Shown here one piece after another: positions 5,920 to 13,848 of a stretch of DNA of 43,542 nucleotides; the first letter of the stretch is position 1, and every line of letters starts with the position of its first letter. The stretch lies in contig CAAENA010000077.1 in assembly GCA_900757205.1 (NCBI GenBank), positions 1-43,542 on the forward strand. Reading direction: 5' to 3'. This DNA comes from an uncultured Collinsella sp. Its GTDB lineage: Bacteria > Actinomycetota > Coriobacteriia > Coriobacteriales > Coriobacteriaceae. The notes under the pieces were generated by a model. The model did not search any database. It worked only from the letters and a program-made list of their open reading frames with translations, and was not told the origin of the DNA. A program made the translations under genes and the position numbers.

Positions 5920-8379
5920 ATGCGACATGTGCATATTCATGTGACGGGCATTGTGCAGGGCGTTGGCATGCGGCCGTTTGTGTATCGCGAGGCCATGGCG
6001 CATGGCATTTGCGGATGGGTGCTCAACGCGGGCGACGGCGTGCATATCGAGGCGCACGCTCCGGCCGATGCGCTCGATGCTTTTGTTGCCGCGCTTTCTG
6101 CGCATGCGCCTGCGGCAGCCCGCGTTGAGCGAGTCGATATTGCGGATTTGGAGCCTGGCGGCTGGAGCGCTGCCGATGAGCAGGGCTTTCGCATTGTGGC
6201 ATCGCAGGACCAGACCGCGCACACGACGCTCGTCTCGCCCGATATCGCCACCTGCGACGATTGCCTGCGCGAGTTGTTCGATCCCGCCGACCGACGCTAT
6301 CACTACCCCTTTATCAACTGCACTAACTGCGGACCGCGCTTTACCATCATCCGGTCGCTGCCTTATGACCGAGCGGCCACGTCGATGAATTGTTTTCCCA
6401 TGTGTCCTGAGTGTGCCGCGGAGTATGCCGACCCACTCGACCGGCGTTTTCACGCGCAGCCCGATGCCTGCTTTGATTGCGGGCCGCATATTACTTGGCG
6501 CGAGGCTGTGAACGGCGATGCGTGCGGGAATTCGTCCGCGACACCGGCCGTCGGCACCACACGCGAGGCCAGCGACGCTATCATCGAGCGCTGCGTCGAG
6601 CTGCTGGCCAGCGGCGGCATCGTCGCCATCAAGGGTCTGGGCGGATTTCACTTGGCATGCGACGCCTCCAACGAGCAGGCGGTAGCCGAGCTGCGCCGTC
6701 GCAAACGCCGCAGCAACAAGCCGCTTGCCGTTATGGTACGCGACCTTGCCGACGTTGAACGCCTGTGCCATGTCAACGACGTTGAGCGCGGCTTGCTGGC
6801 CGGCAGCATTCGCCCCATTGTGCTGCTGCGCCGGCGTGCTGTTTGCGGGAGCGACGGCGATTCTCCCGACGCCCTCGTACTCGCACCGTCCGTCGCGCAC
6901 GACCTGCCCGAGCTTGGCGTTATGCTCCCCTACACCCCGCTTCAGCATCTGTTGCTTGCCGCGGCAGAAGCCCGCGGTATGCACGCGCTCGTCATGACCA
7001 GCGGAAACCTGAGCGAAGAGCCCATCGAGACCGATGACGATCTTGCCTGGGAGCGCCTCGTTGCCGCCGGCATTGCCGACGCGCTGCTCGGCAACGACCG
7101 CGCGATTCTCTCGCGCTACGACGACTCCGTGGTACGCGTGGTCGATGGCGCCGCCATGCCTGTGCGTCGCGCACGCGGATATGCGCCGCAGCCGTTAGCG
7201 CTGCCGGCGCTCGACGGCACTGCACCCTGCGTGCTCGCCTGCGGGCCGCAGCAAAAAGCTACGATCGCGCTCACGCGCGAGGACGCCGACGGCCATGTGG
7301 CCTGTTTTGTGTCGCAGCATATCGGCGATGTCGAAAACGGCGAGACCTTCGATGCCTGGAACGCCGCGCGCACGCGCTTGGAAAACCTCTTTGACCTGGC
7401 GCCTGCCGCCTTGGCATGTGACATGCATCCCAGCTATCTGTCGAGCCAGTGGGCGCGTGAACTGGCACGGAAGCACAATCTGCCGCTTATCGAAGTCCAA
7501 CATCATCATGCACATATCGCGAGCGTGATGGCCGAGGCCATCGCCGCGGGCCAGCTTACAACCGACGCGCGTGTCCTTGGCATCGCCTTTGACGGCACCG
7601 GCGCCGGCACCGATGGGACCATTTGGGGCGGCGAGTTTCTTGTTGCCGGCCTTGCCGATTTTGAACGCGCCGCGCACCTGCGCACCTGGGCGCTCCCCGG
7701 CGGGGCGGCCTCCGTGCGCGACGCCCGCCGCAATGCCTTTGCCCTGCTGAGCGAGCTCGGCCTGCTCGAGCACCCGGGTGCCGCGGGGCTATTGGGCGCC
7801 CTCGACGAGCAAACGCGCAGCGTGACAGCCACCATGATCGAGCGCGGCATCAACAGCCCGCGTACCAGCAGCATGGGGCGTCTCTTTGATGCCGCGGCGG
7901 CAATTCTGGGCATCTGCGACAAGGCAACCTACGAGGGCGAGCCCGCCATCGAACTCGAAGCCGCCGCCTGGCCCGCGCTCGGCGGTAAGACCGTTCGTCT
8001 CGACGGCAATCATGCAGGCGTATTCACGTCTGCCGACGACTCCCCCATCTTGGACCCCCAACCGCTCATCGAATCTCTTCTGAATGGAATTGAGGCAGGC
8101 ACGCCGGCCGACAGGCTCGCCCTCGAGTTTCACATCGCCATTACGCACGCTACGACCCACATCGCGTGCGAGATCTGCAATCGCGAAAACCTCGATACCG
8201 TCGCGCTCTCGGGCGGTGTGTTCATGAACCGGCTTTTGCTTCAGCTCCTTACCCACGAACTCAAAGACGCCGGTCTTGCCGTCTTGGTCCCCCATACTGT
8301 GCCCGTCAACGACGGCTGCATCGCCTACGGTCAGGCCGCCATCGCTCGCGCTCGCCTCGCGCAGACAGCATCGCGATAG
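5920..8379 (+). CDS. hypF: Hydrogenase maturation carbamoyltransferase HypF
   Basis: HypF makes the cyanide ligand precursor of [NiFe] hydrogenase: it turns carbamoyl phosphate into carbamoyl-AMP and loads the group on HypE. The 819 residues show an N-terminal acylphosphatase domain (VTGIVQGVGMRPFVYR), two HypF zinc fingers (CDDCL...NCTNCG and CPECA...ACFDCG), a YrdC-like domain (ELLASGGIVAIKGLGGFHLACDA) and a C-terminal Kae1-like domain with the VQHHHAHIASV metal motif and ALSGGVFMN. ATG 5920 is taken because GAGGGG lies before it. The gene starts 42 bp after nikR, and hypC follows 130 bp downstream. Length and order are normal. Confidence 0.97.
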   Translation: MRHVHIHVTGIVQGVGMRPFVYREAMAHGICGWVLNAGDGVHIEAHAPADALDAFVAALSAHAPAAARVERVDIADLEPGGWSAADEQGFRIVASQDQTAHTTLVSPDIATCDDCLRELFDPADRRYHYPFINCTNCGPRFTIIRSLPYDRAATSMNCFPMCPECAAEYADPLDRRFHAQPDACFDCGPHITWREAVNGDACGNSSATPAVGTTREASDAIIERCVELLASGGIVAIKGLGGFHLACDASNEQAVAELRRRKRRSNKPLAVMVRDLADVERLCHVNDVERGLLAGSIRPIVLLRRRAVCGSDGDSPDALVLAPSVAHDLPELGVMLPYTPLQHLLLAAAEARGMHALVMTSGNLSEEPIETDDDLAWERLVAAGIADALLGNDRAILSRYDDSVVRVVDGAAMPVRRARGYAPQPLALPALDGTAPCVLACGPQQKATIALTREDADGHVACFVSQHIGDVENGETFDAWNAARTRLENLFDLAPAALACDMHPSYLSSQWARELARKHNLPLIEVQHHHAHIASVMAEAIAAGQLTTDARVLGIAFDGTGAGTDGTIWGGEFLVAGLADFERAAHLRTWALPGGAASVRDARRNAFALLSELGLLEHPGAAGLLGALDEQTRSVTATMIERGINSPRTSSMGRLFDAAAAILGICDKATYEGEPAIELEAAAWPALGGKTVRLDGNHAGVFTSADDSPILDPQPLIESLLNGIEAGTPADRLALEFHIAITHATTHIACEICNRENLDTVALSGGVFMNRLLLQLLTHELKDAGLAVLVPHTVPVNDGCIAYGQAAIARARLAQTASR

Positions 8380-8424
8380 GCGTTTTGCCAGCCTGCGCGC
8401 CGCCGTCTCACAGGTGTAACGCGT

Positions 8425-8453
8425 TTGCTCGTGACTCCCGCGAGCGCTACCAT
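8425..8453 (+). promoter_or_regulatory. Weak internal promoter candidate before hypC
   Basis: TTGCTC (8425-8430), a 17-bp spacer and TACCAT (8448-8453) lie in the 130-bp hypF-hypC gap. The match is modest; it would allow hypC-hypD to be made apart from hypF. Confidence 0.25.
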
Positions 8454-8509
8454 CAACTGATGGGTAATTAGGCGCCTATCCAGCGCAAAACGTATAAAAG
8501 GGGAACATT

Positions 8510-8770
8510 ATGTGCCTTGCCGTTCCCGGTAAAGTGGTCAAACGCGACGACGACCTTAAGGCGACCGTCGACATGATGGGCATCGAGCGCCCCGTTTCGC
8601 TGCGCCTCGTGCCGACGGCACAGGTAGGCGACTATATTCTCGTGCACGCCGGCTTTGGCATTCAGATTGTCGACGAGCAGGAAGCCCAAGAGACACTCGA
8701 GCTCGTCAATACCATGACCGAGCTGGCCGAAGAGGACCAGCTCGCCACTAACCCGGCCGAGGCATACTAG
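8510..8770 (+). CDS. hypC: Hydrogenase maturation chaperone HypC
   Basis: An 86-residue HypC/HupF protein with the hallmark N-terminus MCLAVPGKV. Cys2 is the residue that, in this family, holds iron with HypD and later contacts the hydrogenase large subunit. AAGGGGAAC lies ahead of the ATG. Its TAG overlaps the GTG start of hypD (TAGTG), so HypC and HypD are translationally coupled, matching their known HypCD complex. The acidic C-terminal tail (ELAEEDQLATNPAEAY) is typical. Confidence 0.97.
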   Translation: MCLAVPGKVVKRDDDLKATVDMMGIERPVSLRLVPTAQVGDYILVHAGFGIQIVDEQEAQETLELVNTMTELAEEDQLATNPAEAY

Positions 8771-9885
8771 TGGCGGCGGCGCAGCCGGTTCGCTCCGGTA
8801 TCGACTTTTCGGCATTTCGCGACCCCAAGCTGGCTCGCGAGCTCATCGATCGTATTCATGAGCTTGTCGGCAACCGCAGCATCAACCTTATGGAAGTCTG
8901 CGGTACGCATACCGTGAGCATCGGTCGCTATGGCTTTCGCTCCATTATGCCTGCCGGGCTCAAACTGCTGAGCGGTCCGGGTTGCCCCGTCTGTGTTACC
9001 GCCAACCGCGATATCGACCATGCAATCGCGCTCGCCAAGATGGACGGCGCCATCATCACCACCTTTGGCGACATGATGCGCGTGCCCGGGTCGTCTACCT
9101 CGCTCGCCGCGCAAAAGGCGGCGGGGCGCGATATTCGCATTGTGTACTCCCCGCTCGATGCACTCGATATCGCCGAACACAACCCCGATCGCCCGGTCAT
9201 CTTTATGGGCGTCGGCTTTGAGACCACGACGCCCACCATCGCCGCCGCCATTTTGGAGGCCGATGCACGCGGACTCCAGAACTTCTCGGTCTATTGCGCC
9301 CACAAGACCACGCCGCCGGCGCTGCGCGCCATCGCCAACGATCCCGAGACCACTATCGACGGCTTTATCCTTCCGGGACACGTCGCTACCATCACGGGCC
9401 TGGCACCCTTTGGGTTTTTGGTCGATGAGTTCGAGACCCCCGGCGTAGTCACCGGGTTTGAGCCGGTCGATATCCTGCAAGGTATCTGCATGCTGGTCCA
9501 GATGGTTGTCGAGAAAAGGCCGGCGATCGACAACGCCTACCGCCGTGGCGTCAACGCTGACGGCAACCCCGTAGCGCGCCAGCTGGTCGAGCAGGTATTT
9601 GAGCCGTGCGACACCACGTGGCGCGGACTGGGACCGATTGCCAACTCGGGTCTTTCCATCCGGCCCGAATTCGCGCGCTTTGATGCCGGCGCCCGCTTTG
9701 ACGTACCCATTGAACCGACGGTCGAACCACGCGGGTGCCGCTGCGGCGACGTGCTGCGCGGCGCCATCACGCCGAGCGACTGCCCGCTGTTCGGCCACGC
9801 ATGTACGCCCGAACATCCCGTCGGACCGTGCATGGTGAGCTCCGAGGGCAGCTGTGCAGCATATTTCCGCTACCGAGGCTGTTAG
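8770..9885 (+). CDS. hypD: Hydrogenase maturation Fe-S protein HypD
   Basis: HypD is the scaffold on which Fe(CN)2CO is assembled with HypC. The 371 residues carry C44 in MEVCGTHTVS and C72/C75 in GPGCPVCVT, the central-cleft cysteines of the family. The C-terminal iron-sulfur cluster cysteines are in GHACTPEHPVGPC and GSCAAYFRYRGC. The start is GTG 8770, overlapping the hypC stop. The gene is followed by a 211-bp gap with palindromes before hypE. Confidence 0.97.
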   Translation: MAAAQPVRSGIDFSAFRDPKLARELIDRIHELVGNRSINLMEVCGTHTVSIGRYGFRSIMPAGLKLLSGPGCPVCVTANRDIDHAIALAKMDGAIITTFGDMMRVPGSSTSLAAQKAAGRDIRIVYSPLDALDIAEHNPDRPVIFMGVGFETTTPTIAAAILEADARGLQNFSVYCAHKTTPPALRAIANDPETTIDGFILPGHVATITGLAPFGFLVDEFETPGVVTGFEPVDILQGICMLVQMVVEKRPAIDNAYRRGVNADGNPVARQLVEQVFEPCDTTWRGLGPIANSGLSIRPEFARFDAGARFDVPIEPTVEPRGCRCGDVLRGAITPSDCPLFGHACTPEHPVGPCMVSSEGSCAAYFRYRGC

Positions 9886-9888
9886 GTT

Positions 9889-10023
9889 CCGCCGTTCTAA
9901 CGAACGGCGGACCGGTCGACGCTGCGCGCCATTCAGGCGAGCGATTTGCCTTTCAATCGTCGGCTGCGGGCAAAAGCCCAGCAGCCTCCTCTTTCAAGGC
10001 AACTCACTTCGCCTGAATGGCGC
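9889..10023. repeat. Palindromic element between hypD and hypE
   Basis: First comes a simple hairpin, CCGCCGTT (9889-9896) with AACGGCGG (9903-9910), just after the hypD stop. Then a nested structure: GCGCCATTCAGGCGA (9926-9940) pairs perfectly with 10009-10023, TTGCCTT near 9946 can pair with AAGGCAA near 9996, and a central hairpin GGCTGCGGGC/GCCCaGCAGCC lies at 9962-9986. There is no T-run. The plan (outer stem, inner hairpin) resembles the other nested palindromes of this window although the sequence differs. Confidence 0.8.
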
Positions 10024-10096
10024 TCGCTGACTTTTACTTAACATCGATTCTGCCACACTCAGCTATTGCCGACCCCTCACGATTGGAGTTTTCGAT

Positions 10097-11131
10097 ATGT
10101 CCCGTACTGCCACCGATAGCACTGTCCTGTTGGGCCACGGCTCTGGCGGCCAGATGATGAAACGCATCATCGATGAGGTCTTTTTGGATGCCTTTGGGTC
10201 GCCCGAACTGCTCGAGGGCAACGATGCCGGCGTCGCTGCGCTGCCCGCGAGCGGGCGCATCGCCATGTCGACCGACAGCTTTGTAGTCTCGCCGCAGTTC
10301 TTCCCCGGCGGCAATATCGGCCGACTCGCCGTGTGCGGAACCGTCAACGACGTCGCGACCTCGGGCGCTAATGTGCGCTACCTCTCATGCGGCTTTATCC
10401 TCGAAGAGGGCTATCCCATGGACAAGCTGCGCCAGATTGTGCAGACCATGGCCGAAACGGCACATGAGGCAGGCGTGAAGATTATCACCGGCGACACCAA
10501 GGTGGTCGAGCGTGGCGGTGCCGACGGCGTCTACATCAATACCGCTGGCGTAGGCGAGGTGCCCGCAGGCGTGACGCTCAGCGGTGCCAACTGCCGGCCC
10601 GGCGACGTCATCCTGGTGTCGGGCACACTCGGCGACCACGGCATCGCCATCATGAGCCAACGCGAGGGCCTGGCGTTTTCGAGCACCATCGAAAGCGATG
10701 CCGCGCCGCTCAACCACCTGATTGCCGATGTGCTTGCCGCAGCACCCGACACACACTGCTTCCGCGACCCCACGCGCGGTGGCCTGGCCTCGACGCTTAA
10801 CGAGTTTGCGCAGGCCAGCGGCGTTGCCATGGAGGTCGACGAGGATGCCGTGCCCGTGCGCCCCGACGTGCAGGCCGCCTGCGAGATGCTCGGCTACGAT
10901 GTGCTGCAGGTGGCAAACGAGGGCAAGATGGTTGCCGTCGTGCCGACCGAGCAAGCCGATGCCGCGCTGAGCGCCATGCGCGCCGCCCGCTACGGCGAGA
11001 ATGCCGCCATCGTCGGTCGCGTGCTGCCACTTGCCGAGGGCGCCCGTCCCGCCGTGCGCGTACGCACCGGCTGGGGCTCGACCCGCATCCTCGACATGCT
11101 CGTGGGAGAACAGCTGCCGAGGATTTGCTAA
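10097..11131 (+). CDS. hypE: Hydrogenase maturation protein HypE
   Basis: HypE is the PurM-like ATPase that dehydrates the carbamoyl group received from HypF, giving a thiocyanate on its last residue. The 344-residue protein has the N-terminal LGHGSGGQMMKRIIDEVFL, the nucleotide-binding EGNDAG and STDSF segments, DPTRGGLAS, and ends in PRIC with the essential C-terminal Cys344. The start ATG 10097 is preceded by GGAG. It stands 211 bp from hypD, but orientation and function place it in the hyp operon. HypA and HypB, the nickel inserters, are not visible in this window. Confidence 0.97.
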   Translation: MSRTATDSTVLLGHGSGGQMMKRIIDEVFLDAFGSPELLEGNDAGVAALPASGRIAMSTDSFVVSPQFFPGGNIGRLAVCGTVNDVATSGANVRYLSCGFILEEGYPMDKLRQIVQTMAETAHEAGVKIITGDTKVVERGGADGVYINTAGVGEVPAGVTLSGANCRPGDVILVSGTLGDHGIAIMSQREGLAFSSTIESDAAPLNHLIADVLAAAPDTHCFRDPTRGGLASTLNEFAQASGVAMEVDEDAVPVRPDVQAACEMLGYDVLQVANEGKMVAVVPTEQADAALSAMRAARYGENAAIVGRVLPLAEGARPAVRVRTGWGSTRILDMLVGEQLPRIC

Positions 11132-11236
11132 CGACAAAGGCTCAGGGCTATTAAAGATATTCAGATTCCAAACATGCCCGGCACGCATGCCCAGTATCAT
11201 GGGGTGCGTTTTACAACTCAAGCGGCAGGAGCACCC

Positions 11237-11905
11237 ATGGCAGCAGCTTTTTCCCATGTGATCTTTGACCTGGACGGCACCATTCTCAACACGCTCGAGG
11301 ACCTGGCGGCCGCCGGCAACCATACCTGCGAGACGCACGGCTGGCCCACGTTTGCCGTTGACGAGTACCGTTACAAGGTGGGAAACGGCATGCTCAAGCT
11401 GGTTGAGCGCTTTATGCCCGCCGAGTACGCGGGCGACAGCCGTATGTTTGAGCAGACGCTTGCCGAGTTTAGGGCTTACTACGGCGAGCACAAGGAGGAC
11501 CACACCGCACCGTACGCCGGCACGATCGAGATGCTCGACCGCCTGCGCGCCGCGGGTGTGCAGCTTGCCGTGCTCACTAACAAGGACCACGTCTCGGCCG
11601 CTCCGCTTATCGAGAAATACTTTGGTTCCGAGCGCTTTGCGCTGGTGCAGGGCCGCGTCGATGCGCTTCCTCCCAAGCCCGAGGCGCCTGTTACGCTGCA
11701 TGTGATGAAAGAGCTAGGCGCCGACCCGGCAACCACACTCTATGTGGGCGATTCCAATGTCGACGTCCTGACCGGTCACAATGCCGGCCTCAAGAGCGCC
11801 GGTGTCAGCTGGGGCTTCCGCGGCCGCGCAGAGCTGGAGTCCGCCGGCGCCGACTACGTGGTGGACACCCAAGACGAGCTCTCGGCGCTGATTCTGGGCG
11901 AGTAG
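11237..11905 (+). CDS. HAD-family phosphatase (phosphoglycolate phosphatase-like)
   Basis: A 222-residue HAD subfamily IA hydrolase. Motif I is FDLDGTILNT (two catalytic Asp), the cap helix follows, motif II is AVLTNKDH, motif III Lys lies near PPKPEAP, and motif IV is YVGDSNVD. This is the Gph/PgpB-like class that removes phosphate from small metabolites; the substrate cannot be told. ATG 11237 is chosen for GGCAGGAG upstream, which rules out the longer frame. It may be the last gene read from the hyp operon or separate (106-bp gap). Confidence 0.88.
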   Translation: MAAAFSHVIFDLDGTILNTLEDLAAAGNHTCETHGWPTFAVDEYRYKVGNGMLKLVERFMPAEYAGDSRMFEQTLAEFRAYYGEHKEDHTAPYAGTIEMLDRLRAAGVQLAVLTNKDHVSAAPLIEKYFGSERFALVQGRVDALPPKPEAPVTLHVMKELGADPATTLYVGDSNVDVLTGHNAGLKSAGVSWGFRGRAELESAGADYVVDTQDELSALILGE

Positions 11906-11946
11906 CGGGGCTGTCGCTCAACACGGCTGGATAGATTCTGTCGCGC

Positions 11947-12110
11947 GGAAAGCGCATCCCGTTTTGCCGCCTCAGAATGGGATGCGCTTTCCGGTTGAGC
12001 CTTGTCGGGGAAACGGCATCCCGTTTCAGAGCAATATTCCGGGTCGCACTTTCCGCAACCCACGCCATCCGGAAACCGTGACCCGCTATTCGGCCAAATA
12101 CCGGCTCGTA
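11947..12110. repeat. Cluster of decayed palindromes after the HAD gene
   Basis: GGAAAGCGCATCCC (11947-11960) pairs perfectly over 14 bp with 11979-11992 around an 18-nt loop. Related words follow: GGAAACGGCATCCCGTTT near 12010 and GGAAACCGTGACCCG near 12070. No T-run is present. These may be degraded copies of one palindromic unit. No gene was found in 11906-12380. Confidence 0.6.
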
Positions 12111-12189
12111 TTTTCCCGAGCATTCGATGCAACGCTGGCGCAAGGAGTGTCCCCAACTGCCGGCAGAAAAGGAACGTCCCCAAGTGCCG

Positions 12190-12376
12190 CCCCAATGACT
12201 ACCATGGCAACGCCGCAGGTAGAGGACGGACAGCGAGCGGGCACCAGAGCGAACAAATTGGCATGAAAAGAGGACGGCATAGACCTTCTGGTCATGCCGT
12301 CCTCTTTGAATGACAAGTTGTCGCTCTGGTGCCCGCGCAGCGTCGAGCAGTTACGCGGTTCGTAGAACCGCGTAAC
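12190..12376 (-). repeat. Two-hairpin structured element, copy 1
   Basis: Read on the minus strand it begins 4 nt after the lipoprotein stop. Hairpin 1 is GTTACGCGGTTC/GAACCGCGTAAC (12 bp, 12350-12376). The linker is GCTCGACGCTGC. Hairpin 2 is a nested structure with an outer 16-bp perfect stem (GCGGGCACCAGAGCGA, 12237-12252 with 12321-12336), an inner 14-bp stem (12267-12280 with 12294-12307), a one-base bulge at 12281, a GACC/GGTC stem and a 4-nt loop. It ends in CAATGACTACCATGGCAACGCC. A second copy with the same plan is at 21059-21242. Confidence 0.85.
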
Positions 12377-12380
12377 TCCC

Positions 12381-12938
12381 CTAGCTCATCATCGCATTCA
12401 TCATCTCGGTGGTTGCGGAATCGTCAGCAGACCACTCGCCATCGTCATTGGCGGTGTACTTGAAGGTAACCTTGGTGTCCTTGGTCTTAGCGGCCTTGGT
12501 CACGTCGACCATGACCTGGCCGGCCATCTTGTACAGGTCGTCCTCGGAAGGCATCGTATCGAGCGCCGCGATCTTCTCCTGATACTGGGTGGCGAAATCT
12601 TCGACGATCTTATTCATGGACTTGCAGGTGATGGTAACCTCGGCGGTCGCGGTGCCCTTGTCCTCATCGACCGTCACATCACCGATCTTGTAATCAAAAC
12701 CCTCGAGATAGCTCTTGGCGTATTCCTTGGGATCGATGCCCAGCTGCTCAAACTCGTCGCCCGAAGCCTCTTCCAGACCGGAAAGGAAGTCATCGCCGCC
12801 GTTCTTAACCTCATCAAACTGAGTCGTAAGGTCCTTGGTGATGAGTTCCTCGACCGAAGGGCCTCCGCAGCCGGAAAGCAGGACCACGCACGCAACCAAG
12901 ACGGCCATGAGGGGCGCAAGCAGCAGCTTCTTTTTCAT
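12381..12938 (-). CDS. Secreted lipoprotein of unknown function
   Basis: A 185-residue protein with a signal peptide (MKKKLLLAPLMAVLVACVVL) and lipobox LLSGC, so it should be a lipid-anchored surface protein. The mature part is acidic and soluble (EELITKDLTTQFDEVKNGGDDF, KIVEDFATQYQEKIAAL), much like DUF5105-type Gram-positive lipoproteins, but a family cannot be fixed. The start is ATG 12938, with GGAGGAAC just before it. A structured element follows its stop codon directly. Confidence 0.85.
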   Translation of the reverse strand: MKKKLLLAPLMAVLVACVVLLSGCGGPSVEELITKDLTTQFDEVKNGGDDFLSGLEEASGDEFEQLGIDPKEYAKSYLEGFDYKIGDVTVDEDKGTATAEVTITCKSMNKIVEDFATQYQEKIAALDTMPSEDDLYKMAGQVMVDVTKAAKTKDTKVTFKYTANDDGEWSADDSATTEMMNAMMS

Positions 12939-13114
12939 GTTGTTCCTCCAAACAAGCGGCGCCGCGTTCCCTGCGCAGCGCACGTCGTAACAGCAAGTCC
13001 ATATTAGCGGCCAGGCCCAACCCCCTGCGTCACAAAAGCGCAGGCGGCTCAATTTGACGAACGAACGGCCTATAAAGCAAGCCCCCTGCAATAAAATGCG
13101 CCCACTCGGCCCAT

Positions 13115-13148
13115 TAAAAAAGGGCGGCCGGATAACCCGACCACCCTT
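13115..13148 (-). terminator. Rho-independent terminator of the EIIA gene
   Basis: On the minus strand AAGGGtGGtCGG pairs with CCGgCCgCCCTT and is followed by TTTTTTAA. Confidence 0.85.
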
Positions 13149-13171
13149 GCACATCCTTATGTTGTCGCAGT

Positions 13172-13708
13172 TTACTTGCGGACGACCTTAACGATGGCGT
13201 CGCCGGCGGCGACAGCGGAGTCGGCCTCGACGGCGAGCTCAACGTCGGCAAACTCGGCGGTGTTGGACACGGCCACGACGACACAGTCCTTGTAACCGGC
13301 AGCAGCGATCTTGGCGCGGTCGATCTTGAGCATGGGCTGGCCAGCCTTAACGACATCGTCGGCCTTGACGAAGCCCTCGAAGCCGTCGCCGTTCATGTTG
13401 ACGGTATCGACGCCAACGTGCACCAGAACCTCGATGCCGCTATCGGACTGCAGGCCCACGGCGTGACCCATGGTGACGGTCACCTTGCCGTCGCAGGGAG
13501 CGTAGACCAGATCGTCCTCGGGCCACACGGCGCAGCCCTTGCCCAGAACCTCGCCACCAAAGACGGGATCGGGCACGTCGGCCATCTTGATGACCTTGCC
13601 CTTGACGGGCGAGCACAGCACGTCGGCGCCGGCAGAAGCAGAGATGGAGGCCGGAGCAGCGGCAGCCGCGGGCTCAGCCTTCTTCTTGAACATGTCAAAC
13701 AGACCCAT
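13172..13708 (-). CDS. crr: PTS glucose-type EIIA protein
   Basis: A 178-residue free-standing EIIA of the glucose/sucrose class, which passes phosphate from HPr to membrane EIIB domains. His82 (TMGHAVG) and His97 (VLVHVGVDTV) are the active-site pair, His97 being the expected phosphorylation site. The N-terminus (MGLFDMFKKKAEP) is followed by an Ala-rich linker. Because the EIIBC at 28052-29479 lacks its own EIIA domain, this protein is a likely partner. It has its own promoter and terminator. The ribosome site is AGAGGAGAAAACGT. Confidence 0.93.
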   Translation of the reverse strand: MGLFDMFKKKAEPAAAAAPASISASAGADVLCSPVKGKVIKMADVPDPVFGGEVLGKGCAVWPEDDLVYAPCDGKVTVTMGHAVGLQSDSGIEVLVHVGVDTVNMNGDGFEGFVKADDVVKAGQPMLKIDRAKIAAAGYKDCVVVAVSNTAEFADVELAVEADSAVAAGDAIVKVVRK

Positions 13709-13757
13709 ACGTTTTCTCCTCTTGATTCAGCGCAACGTTATGCGCATGCCTATGGTG

Positions 13758-13786
13758 ATTATAGTGCCAAATGGTTCAAATGCTAA
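13758..13786 (-). promoter_or_regulatory. Promoter of the EIIA gene
   Basis: Minus strand: -35 TTAGCA (13781-13786), exact 17-bp spacer, -10 TATAAT (13758-13763), a perfect -10, about 50 bp ahead of the start codon. Confidence 0.7.
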
Positions 13787-13848
13787 GGTGGGGACTCGAA
13801 TCACGAGCCCATCCCAAGGCTTTTCCCCGGTGGCACCCATCTTGTCGA

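Noticed and set aside
5176..6984. A 602-codon minus-strand open frame
   Set aside because: It is the shadow of nikR and hypF, which have strong family evidence on the plus strand.
13780..13845. tRNA-like T-arm (GATTCGAGTCCCCAC on the minus strand)
   Set aside because: The T-stem has mismatches and no acceptor, D or anticodon arm could be built around it.
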